The notes below the pieces were generated by a model. That model was not told where the DNA came from. It did not search any database and saw only the letters and a list, made by a program, of their open reading frames with translations. A program made the translations under genes and the position numbers. From Streptomyces flaveolus (GTDB taxonomy: Bacteria; Actinomycetota; Actinomycetes; Streptomycetales; Streptomycetaceae), in the NCBI RefSeq assembly GCF_014648815.1, contig NZ_BMRV01000017.1, forward strand, positions 62,001-126,000: a DNA stretch of 64,000 nt. The letters are read 5' to 3'. Numbering within the stretch: position 1 is the stretch's first letter; each line of letters starts with the position of its first letter. Shown piece by piece: positions 52,895 through 61,293 of this stretch.

Positions 52895-54406
52895 TTACGC
52901 CGCGGCGTCGAACGAGGACTGCCGGGTCCTGCGCCGGGCGGCCGAGGCGGGGCTGCGCCGGCCGCGTGAGGACGACGTGCCGCGCTGACGCCGCTCGGCG
53001 ACCGGCGCGGTGATCGTCACGGGGATGCCGGAGGGCGTCCGGGCGCCGGTGATCCGGCCGAGGGCCTCTTCGCCGGCACGGACCTGGGTGGTCTGGGGCG
53101 TGATGCCGGCGGCGGTCATGAGACGGGTCATGTCGCGGCGCTGGTTGGGGGTGACCAGGGTGACGACACTGCCGGACTCGCCGGCGCGCGCGGTGCGGCC
53201 GCCGCGGTGCAGGTAGTCCTTGTGGTCGGTCGGCGGGTCGACGTTCACGACGAGGTCGAGGTTGTCGACGTGGATGCCGCGGGCGGCGACGTTCGTGGCC
53301 ACGAGCACGGTGACGTGCCCGGTCTTGAACTGGGTCAGGGTCCGGGTGCGCTGCGGCTGTGACTTGCCGCCGTGCAGGGCGGCGGCCCGCACCCCGCTGT
53401 TCAGCAGGTCCTGCGTCAACCGGTCGACGGCGTGCTTGGTGTCCAGGAACATGATCACCCGGCCTTCGCGCGCCGCGATCTGCGTCGTCGTCCAGTGCTT
53501 GTCCGCGCCGTGGACGTGCAGCACGTGGTGCTCCATCGTACTGACCGCACCCGCGGACGGGTCGACGGAGTGAACGACCGGGTCGGTGAGATATCGGCGG
53601 ACCAGGCGGTCGACGTTGCGGTCGAGGGTGGCGGAGAACAGCATCCGCTGGCCCTCGGGGCGGACCTGGTCCAGGAGCGCGGTGACCTGGGGCATGAAAC
53701 CCATGTCGGCCATCTGGTCCGCCTCGTCGAGGACGGTGATCGCGACCTGGTTCAGCCTGCAGTCACCGCGGTCGATGAGGTCCTTGAGCCGGCCCGGCGT
53801 CGCGACGACGACCTCGGCTCCACTGCGCAGCGCCTTGGCCTGCCTGCCGATCGACATTCCTCCGACGACCGTGGCGAGACGGAGCTGCACCGAGCGGGCG
53901 TAGGGGGTGAGCGCGTCGGTCACCTGCTGGGCGAGCTCACGCGTCGGCACCAGGACCAGGGCCAGCGGCTGGCGGGGCTCGGCGCGCTGTCCGGCGGTGC
54001 GGGCCAGCAAGGCCAGGCCGAAAGCGAGGGTCTTGCCGGAGCCGGTGCGCCCGCGTCCCAGGGCGTCGCGGCCCGCGAGGGTGTTGGGCAGGGTCGCGCC
54101 CTGGATCGGGAACGGGACGCTCACGCCTTGCGCGGTCAGCGCGGCCAGCAGCTGCTTGGGCATGTCGAGGTCGGCGAACGCCTCGACCGCGGGGAGTGCG
54201 GCAGTGATCGTCTTCGGCAGCGCGAACTCGCCCTGGACCACTGCGGGCCGCCGGCCGTAGCCGCCCGAACGGCTCTGACCCCCTGAACGGCTCGGGGCGG
54301 ACGATCCGAAACGGCCGTCCCGCCTCGAACCGGCGCCGGCGCCGAAAGCGGGGCCGTCGCCACGGCTGCGACGGGAAGAACGGTCATTGATACGTGCGGA
54401 GTTCAT
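52895..54406 (-). CDS. DEAD-box ATP-dependent RNA helicase
   Basis: A 503-residue helicase of the RhlE/CsdA type. A basic Gly/Ser/Arg N-terminal tail (to about 60) precedes motifs Q (PFPIQGATLP), I (GRTGSGKT), Ia (PTRELAQQ), Ib (TPGR), II (DEAD in VLDEADQMADMGF), III (SAT), V (ATNVAARGIHVDN) and VI (HRGGRTARAG); a second Arg/Ser-rich tail ends it. It unwinds short RNA duplexes with ATP. ATG after AAGGAAGG. A perfect hairpin overlaps the ribosome site and can re-pair with codons 4-8, suggesting translation control. A cold-shock protein gene lies just upstream in the same direction. Confidence 0.95.
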   Translation of the reverse strand: MNSARINDRSSRRSRGDGPAFGAGAGSRRDGRFGSSAPSRSGGQSRSGGYGRRPAVVQGEFALPKTITAALPAVEAFADLDMPKQLLAALTAQGVSVPFPIQGATLPNTLAGRDALGRGRTGSGKTLAFGLALLARTAGQRAEPRQPLALVLVPTRELAQQVTDALTPYARSVQLRLATVVGGMSIGRQAKALRSGAEVVVATPGRLKDLIDRGDCRLNQVAITVLDEADQMADMGFMPQVTALLDQVRPEGQRMLFSATLDRNVDRLVRRYLTDPVVHSVDPSAGAVSTMEHHVLHVHGADKHWTTTQIAAREGRVIMFLDTKHAVDRLTQDLLNSGVRAAALHGGKSQPQRTRTLTQFKTGHVTVLVATNVAARGIHVDNLDLVVNVDPPTDHKDYLHRGGRTARAGESGSVVTLVTPNQRRDMTRLMTAAGITPQTTQVRAGEEALGRITGARTPSGIPVTITAPVAERRQRGTSSSRGRRSPASAARRRTRQSSFDAAA

Positions 54407-54439
54407 GGAGAACCTTCCTTGATACGGCACGTATCAAGG
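54387..54439 (-). promoter_or_regulatory. Possible RNA switch at the DEAD-box helicase start: two competing hairpins
   Basis: On the mRNA, CCTTGATACG-TGC-CGTATCAAGG (54439 to 54417) is a perfect 10-bp hairpin whose 3' arm ends in the first part of the ribosome site AAGGAAGG. The same 5' arm plus loop, TTGATACGTGC (54437-54427), is also perfectly complementary over 11 bases to GCACGTATCAA in codons 4-8 (54397-54387). The two pairings exclude each other: the first touches only the edge of the ribosome site, the second would close the ribosome site and ATG in a loop. Strength and placement suggest thermal or helicase feedback control. Confidence 0.6.
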
Positions 54440-54673
54440 AATTCCCGCAGCGAAGACAGCGCGGGGAATCGCAAGAACGGACCGAATGGAATGAGAAAAA
54501 GAATGAGGAGTGCAGTAGGGCTGACGCGGATTGCATCGACGGCATTTCTGAGCCATAGGGGCGTGAAATCCCGGACGCCTACCGGTTGCGCCTTGGGCGA
54601 GGCGTGCATCCCTGGACGTAACCACGGACGTTCTTCTCGTCCCGCAGGTCGCACCACCGCGGCAAATGTCCGC
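54440..54673. other. Leader region of the DEAD-box helicase gene
   Basis: A stretch of 234 bases, AT-richer than the genome, between the cold-shock terminator and the helicase hairpin. It should contain the helicase promoter and 5' untranslated RNA. No conserved frame. Confidence 0.4.
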
Positions 54674-54711
54674 AGCTGGGGCCCGCACCCCGAGGGATGC
54701 GGGCCCCAGCT
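54674..54711 (-). terminator. Strong terminator of second cold-shock gene
   Basis: Perfect 14-bp stem AGCTGGGGCCCGCA / TGCGGGCCCCAGCT with a 10-nt loop, 19 bases after the cold-shock stop. Confidence 0.85.
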
Positions 54712-54729
54712 ACGAAGTGCGCGTCAGCG

Positions 54730-54933
54730 TCAGGCGGGGACGATGTTCTCGGCCGTCGGGCCCTTCTGGCCCGCCGCGATGTCGAAGGTGACCTTCTGGC
54801 CTTCGAGCAGCTCGCGGAAGCCCTGGGCGGCGATGTTCGAGAAGTGGGCGAACACGTCGGCACCCCCACCGTCCTGCTCGATGAAGCCGAAACCCTTGGC
54901 TGCGTTGAACCACTTCACAGTGCCTGACGCCAT
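54730..54933 (-). CDS. Cold-shock protein (CspA family), second copy
   Basis: A 67-residue single OB-fold protein beginning MASGTVKWFNAAKGFGFIEQ, with RNP1 KGFGFIEQ and RNP2 VFAHFS. It differs from the copy at 8294-8497 at about a dozen places (for example FSNIAAQGFREL against YSNINASGYREL). AGGAG is seven bases before the ATG. A long untranslated leader and a strong terminator frame it. It lies before the DEAD-box helicase in the same direction, a pairing that suggests cold adaptation. Confidence 0.97.
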   Translation of the reverse strand: MASGTVKWFNAAKGFGFIEQDGGGADVFAHFSNIAAQGFRELLEGQKVTFDIAAGQKGPTAENIVPA

Positions 54934-55412
54934 GTCATATCTCCTCTTGGGCAGGTAAGCCGGGACCCGCGATGCACGGATACCGGGTCGCCGCGATGAT
55001 GCCCCGTCCGGAAAACGACCGGCCATACGAAAACGCCGCCAGCGACTGAAGATGCCGACGAAGGCGCTTGAAGTTTTTGGGAACCACAACTGCAACTGAG
55101 GTCGACAGTAGCATGAGATGGCGGGTCGAGTTCCGTAAACGGCTCCGTCCTGCTGATTGCAGTGAAAACGCTCTCCGTGCGACGCGTCAAACCCTCCCCT
55201 CGCGACCACAGATATCGGCCGACCCGAAGCGCAGCGTTTCAGGAACGGAGGCCGCCGTTGAGCGCTCGAAAGAGCGCGTATTTGCGGTGGAGATTTCCTG
55301 CCCGACGTGCACCCCGGTGGCCCGTGCACCGGTCTCGCCGCGCCTCCGGGCCGCCGGTGAGGCGAGCGGACGGGCAGGCCCACAGGCCGGCAGGCGTGCG
55401 GTGGTGTGGGGG
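54934..55412. other. Gene-free region holding the cold-shock promoter and long leader
   Basis: A 479-bp region between two leftward genes. The part next to the cold-shock gene (to about 55110) is clearly AT-richer (GTTTTCG, CCAAAAACTT) and fits a long cold-shock mRNA leader as in cspA genes. The rest has no conserved frame and no strong hairpin. Confidence 0.45.
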
Positions 55413-56243
55413 TCAGCGGGTCGCCAGGAAAATGGCGATGTAGTGCGCGGCGAAGGCTGCCACAGTCAACGCGTGGAACACCTCGTGGAAGCCGAACCAG
55501 CGGGGGGAGGGGTCGGGCCGTTGGAGGGCGTAGACGACCGCGCCCGCGCTGTAGAGAAGGCCGCCGGCCACGATCAAGGTGAGGACGGCCACCCCGCCGG
55601 TGTGCAGGAAGCCGGGCAGGTAGCGCACCGGCGCCCAGCCCAGGGCCAGGTAGCACGGGGTGTACAGCCAGCGCGGGGCCCCGATCCACAGGACCCGGAA
55701 TGCGATGCCGGCCAACGCCCCCGTCCACACGATCCACAGCAGCACGGATCGCTGGTCCGTCGGGAGGAGGAGTACGGCAAGGGGGGTGCAGGTGCCAGCG
55801 ATGATCAGGAATATGTTGGCGTGGTCGAGGCGTCGCAGAAGAGCCTCGCCGACCGGCCCCCAGGTGCCGCGGTGGTAGATGGCACTGGTGGCGAACAGCA
55901 GCCAGGCGGTGACCGAGTACACGGCGCAGGCCAAGGCCGCCTGCGGGGTAGGAGCCAGGCAGATGAGCACGACACCTGCGACCAGCGCCGCGGGGACCAT
56001 CCCGGCATGGAGCCAGCCGCGCAGCCTCGGCTTGATCGGTTCCACCAAATCGGCCGCCCGCTCCACCAGAGCGGCAATCGTGTGGGCGTTCTCTCCCGCG
56101 CCGTCACTTCGTGGTCCGCGGGGCAGACCGGCTTCGCGCTGCTCTCCACGCTCTGAAACAACGTGCGCACGCTCGACCTCAGCGGTGTCACGCGACAAGG
56201 CTTCCCATCCTCCCCCGGACTCCCGGGCGCCCCTGGCAAACAT
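55413..56243 (-). CDS. trhA: Hemolysin III / PAQR-like membrane protein
   Basis: A 276-residue protein with seven membrane helices in the last 210 residues. The metal-site His residues of the YqfA/TrhA and PAQR family are kept: TSAIYHRGTW, and FGFHEVFHALTVAAFAAHYIA. Such proteins are zinc-dependent hydrolase-like and affect membrane fluidity or act as hemolysins. The first 65 residues are polar and unlike the family; an inner GTG (LVERAADLVEPIKPRLRGW) about residue 60 would give the common length, so the true start may be there. Confidence 0.85.
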   Translation of the reverse strand: MFARGARESGGGWEALSRDTAEVERAHVVSERGEQREAGLPRGPRSDGAGENAHTIAALVERAADLVEPIKPRLRGWLHAGMVPAALVAGVVLICLAPTPQAALACAVYSVTAWLLFATSAIYHRGTWGPVGEALLRRLDHANIFLIIAGTCTPLAVLLLPTDQRSVLLWIVWTGALAGIAFRVLWIGAPRWLYTPCYLALGWAPVRYLPGFLHTGGVAVLTLIVAGGLLYSAGAVVYALQRPDPSPRWFGFHEVFHALTVAAFAAHYIAIFLATR

Positions 56244-56309
56244 GTGCTCATGCTAGGAGATCTCACAGGACAGCCCTTCGAGAGGCTGGTCCGAAAACCA
56301 GACGCTCCC

Positions 56310-56543
56310 TCAGTCGGGCGTGGGCTCCCCCACGGCGGACATACGCGGTGCGGCTCCCAGGTTCCGCCAATTGGGCCGCCCTGACGCTTCGGTGGCCCGG
56401 CGGTGTTCGGCGTCGATGGGCTGGGCTTGATAGTGGCGGTGTCCGCCCGCGGAGCGCAGCGGGGTGGTGAGGCGCGCTTCGCCGACGGCGCGGAAAAAGC
56501 CCTGCGTGGTGCCGAGCATCTCGGCGGCCCGGCGTCTGCTGTC
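56310..56543 (-). pseudogene. MerR-family regulator remnant with internal deletion
   Basis: About 78 codons read RRRAAEMLGTTQGFFRAVGE, then ARLTTPLRSAGGHRHYQ and AQPIDAEHRRATEAS. The first part is the HTH-wing start of Streptomyces MerR proteins (R-A-A-E-x-L-G-T-T-x-x-F-L-R-A-L-G-E, SxGGHRRYS). The last part looks like the end of the same protein (EEARRINAEYRRAAES). About 40-50 residues between the wing Tyr and the tail are missing, in frame. No good ribosome site or start. A decayed gene. Confidence 0.6.
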
Positions 56544-56569
56544 GTCGCACCTCGTGTGGAACCCGTGGA

Positions 56570-56602
56570 GGGGCCCTGGCGCCGTACCGGCACCAGGGCC
56601 CC
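56570..56602. terminator. Terminator-like hairpin
   Basis: Perfect 10-bp stem GGGGCCCTGG / CCAGGGCCCC with a 13-nt loop, in a gene-poor region just upstream of the MerR remnant on the minus strand. Confidence 0.5.
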
Positions 56603-57486
56603 GAAGGAACTGCTACACCATCTGCCGGCCCCAGTAATGCGCCGGCCTTCTGTTTCCGCGTGCCCGGCCTGAACGCTGCCGGGGGCGCGGGGATCGCGGA
56701 TGCGTGACCGGAGACCACCTCACTATCGATGTCCTGCGGTACCCGGACCCCTTGCTCGTCCGGGCGATCCTGATGGCGCTCGGTCCCTCCGTTCTTCCCT
56801 CTGATCCAGCACTTGCCGAACCGGTACTGCTGGTGGCCTGCAACAGCGCCACTCCCGGTACGCGCGCCCGCAGCCAGACGCCTTTACCGGGGTACCACGC
56901 GAAAACCACACTGCGGGTACTGCGGTCCTGCTCATGGCGGCCCCTGATCACTGCGGGCCACCCGGTCCGGCCGTCAGTCCCGTCGCCGTCCTGCAACAAC
57001 CCTGGCTTCGGAACTCCACCGCCGCACCGTCTGCGTACTGCTGCCCGGCAGTTCATCCCTGCCGGGCCCTTCTTGATCTCGGCTACGAGAGAAACCATAG
57101 CCATCCCATCTCCCAATGTCTACTCCAGCCGATACAGATTTTTGTGGGCCTGGCTGCGAGGTAGTCGCCCACGGACGGAGCAGCGAACAAACAGACACCG
57201 GCGCAGACGACCCCGACGCAGACGTGACCGGCCGCTAGATGTGACCGCTCGTCTCATCCCAGACGACGTCGTGGCGGCGCTCCTGGCGCAGGCCCGCAAT
57301 GGCGGTGACGAGTGATCCGGGCGGTCCGCCCTCGTTCGGCTGACGGCGCGGGCAGCGCCTGGCTCGTTGTGCGGATGAGACGAACGCGGGGTCCTGTGAG
57401 GGCATGGTCGTCAGCGTGGCCCGATCCGGCAGCCTCTGGCAGGACCTGGCGGTGCGACGGCTGGTGCCCGCTCATAGGCTGCCGCC
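56603..57486. other. Gene-poor region with short unassigned frames
   Basis: Nearly 900 bases without an assignable gene. The sequence is less GC-biased than normal coding DNA here. Two short plus-strand frames are visible: 57116-57238 (40 codons, MSTPADTDFCGPGCEVVAHG, acidic tail) and just after it 57241-57315 (GTG, 24 codons, VTARLIPDDVVAALLAQARN). The latter resembles the opening of some IS256 transposases, but nothing of the remainder follows. An open frame from 56704 covers the area but looks random in composition. Confidence 0.35.
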
Positions 57487-58128
57487 ATGACAGAGATCCA
57501 GAATCCGACTCCCCGTGACGCCTTCGACCTGCTCATGGCCGGTAACCAGCGCTTCGTCTCAGGCACCCCTGAGCACCCGAACCAGGACGCCGCACGCCGC
57601 ACCGAGATCGCGCCGTCCCAGCAGCCGTTCGCCGTGCTGTTCGGGTGTTCCGACTCCCGGCTGGCCGCCGAAATCATCTTCGACCGCGGCCTGGGCGACC
57701 TGTTCGTGGTACGCACCGCTGGCCACGTCGCGGGCCCGGAGGTGCTGGGCAGCATCGAGTTCGGCGTGGAGGTGCTGGGCTGCCCGCTGGTGGTGATTCT
57801 CGGGCACGACTCGTGCGGCGCGGTCGGCGCGGCGTGCGCCGCGCTGGAGGACGGCGTGACGCCGGCCGGGTACGTCCGGGACGTTGTCGAGCGGGTGACC
57901 CCCAGCGTGCTGGCCGCCCGGGCCGCCGGACGGGTTGAGCCCGAGGAGATCCTCGCCGAGCACATCAGGCACACCGCCGACCTGCTGCTGGACCGCTCCC
58001 GGGTCCTCGCCGACAAGGTCGCCGCCGGCCGGACCGCCGTGGTGGGCCTGCGCTACCGCCTGGCCGACGGCAGTGCCCACCTCGTCGCCGCTCACGGCCT
58101 CGACGCGGCTGTGCTCCCGGCCTCTTGA
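57487..58128 (+). CDS. Beta-class carbonic anhydrase
   Basis: A 213-residue zinc enzyme converting CO2 and bicarbonate. Zinc ligands and dyad are in place: Cys54, Asp56 and Arg58 in FGCSDSRLAAE, His107 and Cys110 in GHDSCGAVG. RTAGHVAGPEVLGSIEFGVEVLG is the usual middle block. Length and start (PTPRDAFDLLMAGNQRFV) match the family. No clear ribosome site; ATG supported by homology. Confidence 0.95.
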   Translation: MTEIQNPTPRDAFDLLMAGNQRFVSGTPEHPNQDAARRTEIAPSQQPFAVLFGCSDSRLAAEIIFDRGLGDLFVVRTAGHVAGPEVLGSIEFGVEVLGCPLVVILGHDSCGAVGAACAALEDGVTPAGYVRDVVERVTPSVLAARAAGRVEPEEILAEHIRHTADLLLDRSRVLADKVAAGRTAVVGLRYRLADGSAHLVAAHGLDAAVLPAS

Positions 58129-58172
58129 CCGCCGCGGCGCGGCCCCTCACCATGATCTGCCGCGATCGGCCG

Positions 58173-58640
58173 TCAGGAGACGGGAGGTACAGCGCGGGTC
58201 AGGGGCTCCAGGTCTCCGTACAGGGCGGCATGGAGTGCAGCCGCGAGTTCGCGGGCGCGGTCTTCGCTCCGCACGCCGTGCATCATGAAGTAGATCGGTC
58301 CTGCGTAGGCGTCAAGGTCGACCTCACGGTTGTCGACCAGGCAGGTGATCGCGGCCCGGACCGCATCGTTCGCGGCATCGTCGACAGCATGACCGGAGCC
58401 GGCAGTGAGCGTGTCCGCCTTCACGGTCCACCGCTGCCGTCTTTCGGATTCGATGGCGACGAACACAGCCTGCTGCGCCATGGCCATCCGGTACACGTCG
58501 TGGAACGCGTCGGTGCCGGTGGCATCCGGAATGAGGTGGGCGGGGCAAGGAACGGGCAGCATCTGCACGAGGGCATTGTGCACAGAGGAGCAGATCAATC
58601 GCCTCCGGTGACGCAGTGTTCCACCGTCGGTGCTGGTCAC
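58173..58640 (-). CDS. Uncharacterised protein translationally coupled to Sua5
   Basis: A 155-residue protein from the GTG that overlaps the Sua5 stop (GTGA). Blocks: SSVHNALVQMLPVPCPAHLI, DVYRMAMAQQAVFVAIESER, AGPIYFMMHGVRSEDRARE. The second half is well structured with good codon bias; no known family recognised. An inner ATG at 58562 is an alternative start. Coupling to Sua5 suggests, but does not prove, a tie to translation or tRNA modification. Confidence 0.6.
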   Translation of the reverse strand: MTSTDGGTLRHRRRLICSSVHNALVQMLPVPCPAHLIPDATGTDAFHDVYRMAMAQQAVFVAIESERRQRWTVKADTLTAGSGHAVDDAANDAVRAAITCLVDNREVDLDAYAGPIYFMMHGVRSEDRARELAAALHAALYGDLEPLTRAVPPVS

Positions 58641-59611
58641 GCGGTGGGCCGGGGCCCCGCGGCGCGGCGCAGCCGGTTGGCGATGGCCAGTCCCAGCCCC
58701 TCCTCCACCGGCAAGGAGGCGACGATGAGATCGCACCCCCGCTGGTCGAGTCCGCGCAGGAACCCGTACAGATCGCGCGCGTAGTCAGCCAGGGACGCTG
58801 GGACATCCACCACGGCGTGCGCCTTCACCGGGGTGTCGGCGAGGGACGGGGGAAGGAGGACGCCGACGTGATGCCCCTGCTCCTGCGCGCGCCGCGCCTC
58901 GTCGACGACCTTCTCCGGCTCGGTCAGGACGACCCGCGCAGACGGCGCGTAGTGCGACGGATGCTGGCCTGGCACCCGGACGTGGCTGGTCGCCGGGACC
59001 GCGAGCGGGCATCCCAGCACCGCTTCGAGGTCCTCGCGCGTCACCCCGCCGGGCCGCAGGATGGTCGGGACCTCGCCGGTGGCGTCGACGATGGTCGACT
59101 CGACACCGACCTTGCAGGGGCCGCCGTCCAGTACGAAATCGACGGCGTCGCCGAGCTCGGCACGGACGTCGTCCGCGGTCGTGGGGCTCACCGAGCCGAA
59201 GCGGTTGGCGGACGGGGCCGTGACACCGCCACCGAAGGCCGACAGCAGCGCAAGTGCGACGGGGTGGTCGGGTACGCGCACGGCCACCGTCTCCAAGCCA
59301 CCGGTCGCCTCCAGAGGCACCCGGCGCCCACGCCCCAGGACCAGCGTGAGGGGCCCCGGCCAGAAGCGTTCGGCCAGCAGGCGGGCCGTCGCGGGTACCT
59401 CCTGGACCCAGTCGCCCAGGTGCTCCGCGCCGCTGATGTGGACGATCAGAGGGTGCGAGGGCGGGCGCCCCTTGACCTGGAAGATACGCGAGACGGCGGC
59501 GGGGTCCTCAGCGTTTGCGCCCAGTCCGTAGACAGTCTCGGTCGGGAGAGCCACCAGGCCCCCGGCGCGCAGCACACCAGCCGCCTTCTCGATGTCACTG
59601 GTTCTTGCCAT
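58637..59611 (-). CDS. L-threonylcarbamoyladenylate synthase (Sua5/YciO/YrdC family)
   Basis: A 324-residue enzyme making threonylcarbamoyl-AMP for the t6A37 modification of tRNA. The YrdC domain (about 5-200) has VALPTETVYGLGANA, IFQVKGRPPSHPLIVH, LAERFWPGPLTLVL and the SANRFGSVSPTTADDV block; the Sua5 extra domain (about 220-320) follows the HPSHYAPSARVVL linker. The long Sua5 form is less usual in Streptomyces, which have a short YrdC by the prfA-glyA region, so this may be a second copy. ATG preferred; a GTG one codon earlier is possible. Confidence 0.93.
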   Translation of the reverse strand: MARTSDIEKAAGVLRAGGLVALPTETVYGLGANAEDPAAVSRIFQVKGRPPSHPLIVHISGAEHLGDWVQEVPATARLLAERFWPGPLTLVLGRGRRVPLEATGGLETVAVRVPDHPVALALLSAFGGGVTAPSANRFGSVSPTTADDVRAELGDAVDFVLDGGPCKVGVESTIVDATGEVPTILRPGGVTREDLEAVLGCPLAVPATSHVRVPGQHPSHYAPSARVVLTEPEKVVDEARRAQEQGHHVGVLLPPSLADTPVKAHAVVDVPASLADYARDLYGFLRGLDQRGCDLIVASLPVEEGLGLAIANRLRRAAGPRPTA

Positions 59612-60426
59612 CACGCTCGCAATCCTAGGTGCGTCAAGGACCCCGGAACTTCACCAGGCCCCAACTGGAAGCGTTCTTCGCCCCCGCCGACGAGGAGGTC
59701 TTACGTGTCCGCGGCAAGGCCGCAAGGGCTGGTTGCCGGCCGGTCCGCTTGTTCGGTGACCGGGCGGGTGGCTGTCTTGTCGTGGTAACCGAGGGCCTTC
59801 GCGATGAAGGGGCCGGGGCCTGGACGCAGGAGGAACGTGGAGCAGATACGCCCCCGGTGACCACACACGGTGATTGCGCCTGACATCGGTTCGCTGATCT
59901 ACACGCTCCCGAGATCAGTCGGAAACTCCTGGTCCAGAAGCTGTAGCACCTCCTGCTGCCGCCCTCGCCCTCGTGCAGCCCCTGCTGCCTGGGCTTCATG
60001 GCTCCGCCGGATCGCTCGTCATCTCCGGCATCGTCCCAGCCTGGCTCACGGAAAACCAGCCTGAACCAGCTACTCGCCGTGACCGAGGTCGTGGATGCCA
60101 AGCGAACACATACGCCGACCGGACCGGCGATCTCGTGCCGCGGTCGACAACCGACGCAGTCCACGTAGATCCCGGGGCGCTTGCGGGTGCGCTGTACCTG
60201 ACCGAGGCCGTCATCACTCTCCGGCTTCTCACCGAGACGCGCGGGCCGCCACCTGCCCGAAGGTCACCTGGCGATCTCGGACAAGGGCGCTGCCGCGTCT
60301 TGGCGTTCGTACCTGCAACCTTCCATCCGTTCGGGTGGTTTGGCTTTCGTCATCTCCCGAGTCCCCGTGCCCGGCCCACAGACGGTGCGGCATGTTGAGG
60401 CGGTGGATTACTTGGGGCAGGAACCG
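59612..60426. other. Region without an assignable gene
   Basis: About 800 bases between the leftward Sua5 gene and the rightward methyltransferase gene. Several open frames exist on both strands but all have mixed codon bias and no conserved pattern; GC skew by codon position is weak. No strong hairpin or repeat. It is likely decayed DNA plus the promoters of both neighbours. Confidence 0.35.
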
Positions 60427-61293
60427 ATGACCGATGCGGTGGGTGAGACGGCGCTGTGGACGCTGTACCACCGCTCCCTGGCAGCCCGTGATCCTGAGTG
60501 CGGCCTGACCGACCCCAAGGCCATCGAACTGGTCGAGGCTTTGGACTACCCGTTCGCGCAGCGTTTCGGCACGGACAACCGCGGATGGGCCCGGGGCATG
60601 GCGGTGCGGGCGCGGTGTTACGACCGTGAGGTGCGCGCCTTCCTGGCCCGGCATCCGCGCGGCACGGTGGTCTGCCTGGGCGAGGGACTGGAGACGCAGT
60701 TCTGGCGAGTGGACAACGGCATGGTGCAGTGGCTGGGGGTCGAACTCGCGGAGTCGGCCGCACCGCGTCGCCGCTTGCTCCCCGACACTGACCGGTGCCG
60801 GACTTTGACCGGTTGCCTCCTGGACGAGCGGTGGACGGGAGAGGTCGACGCCTCGGAGGGTGTCCTCGTCCTGGCACAGGGTGTGCTGATGTATCTGGCC
60901 TGGGACCGTGTGAGGGCCCTGGTGGAGGCGTGCGCAGTGCGTTTGCCGCGGGCGCAGTTGGTGTTCGACACTCCACCGGCATGGTTCGCCGCAGGCACCG
61001 CCCGCGGCTGGTTCCGCTATCCGGCCGGGTACCGGCCACCCCCGATGTCGTGGGGGATGACACCCGCGCGGCTGCGTGAACTACGGGCATGCCCGGGGGT
61101 GGCCGCAACGTTGCCGGTGCGCGCGCCCCGTGGAGCGGGCCTGTGGTGGGGCCGGATGGCCCCTGTCGTCGACCGTGTGCCCGGGCTGCGCTCGTACGGG
61201 CCCCTGTCCGTGACCCGCCTGCTCTTCGCACCCGTCCCCCAGCCTGGCCGGCCCGCCGCCGCCCAGCCCTCCCATACCCGCGAGGAGCCCTGA
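60427..61293 (+). CDS. Class I SAM-dependent methyltransferase, LCM (leucine carboxyl methyltransferase)-like
   Basis: A 288-residue methyltransferase of the PPM1/LCM-like family that is common in Streptomyces, often in or near biosynthetic clusters. SAM motif I is TVVCLGEGLETQFWRVDNG; VDASEGVLVLAQGVLMYLAW and QLVFDTPPAWF are later motifs. The early block TDPKAIELVEALDYPFAQRF is the usual start of the domain. ATG with AGGA ahead; longer frame upstream not conserved. Its stop overlaps the start of the acetyltransferase gene (TGATG), so the two are co-translated. Substrate unknown. Confidence 0.88.
   Translation: MTDAVGETALWTLYHRSLAARDPECGLTDPKAIELVEALDYPFAQRFGTDNRGWARGMAVRARCYDREVRAFLARHPRGTVVCLGEGLETQFWRVDNGMVQWLGVELAESAAPRRRLLPDTDRCRTLTGCLLDERWTGEVDASEGVLVLAQGVLMYLAWDRVRALVEACAVRLPRAQLVFDTPPAWFAAGTARGWFRYPAGYRPPPMSWGMTPARLRELRACPGVAATLPVRAPRGAGLWWGRMAPVVDRVPGLRSYGPLSVTRLLFAPVPQPGRPAAAQPSHTREEP

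Noticed and set aside
59700..59886. A minus-strand peptide (PFIAKALGYHDKTATR) reminiscent of integrase-end HTH segments
   Set aside because: Only about 16 residues, no flanking similarity in the same frame; not enough to call a mobile element.
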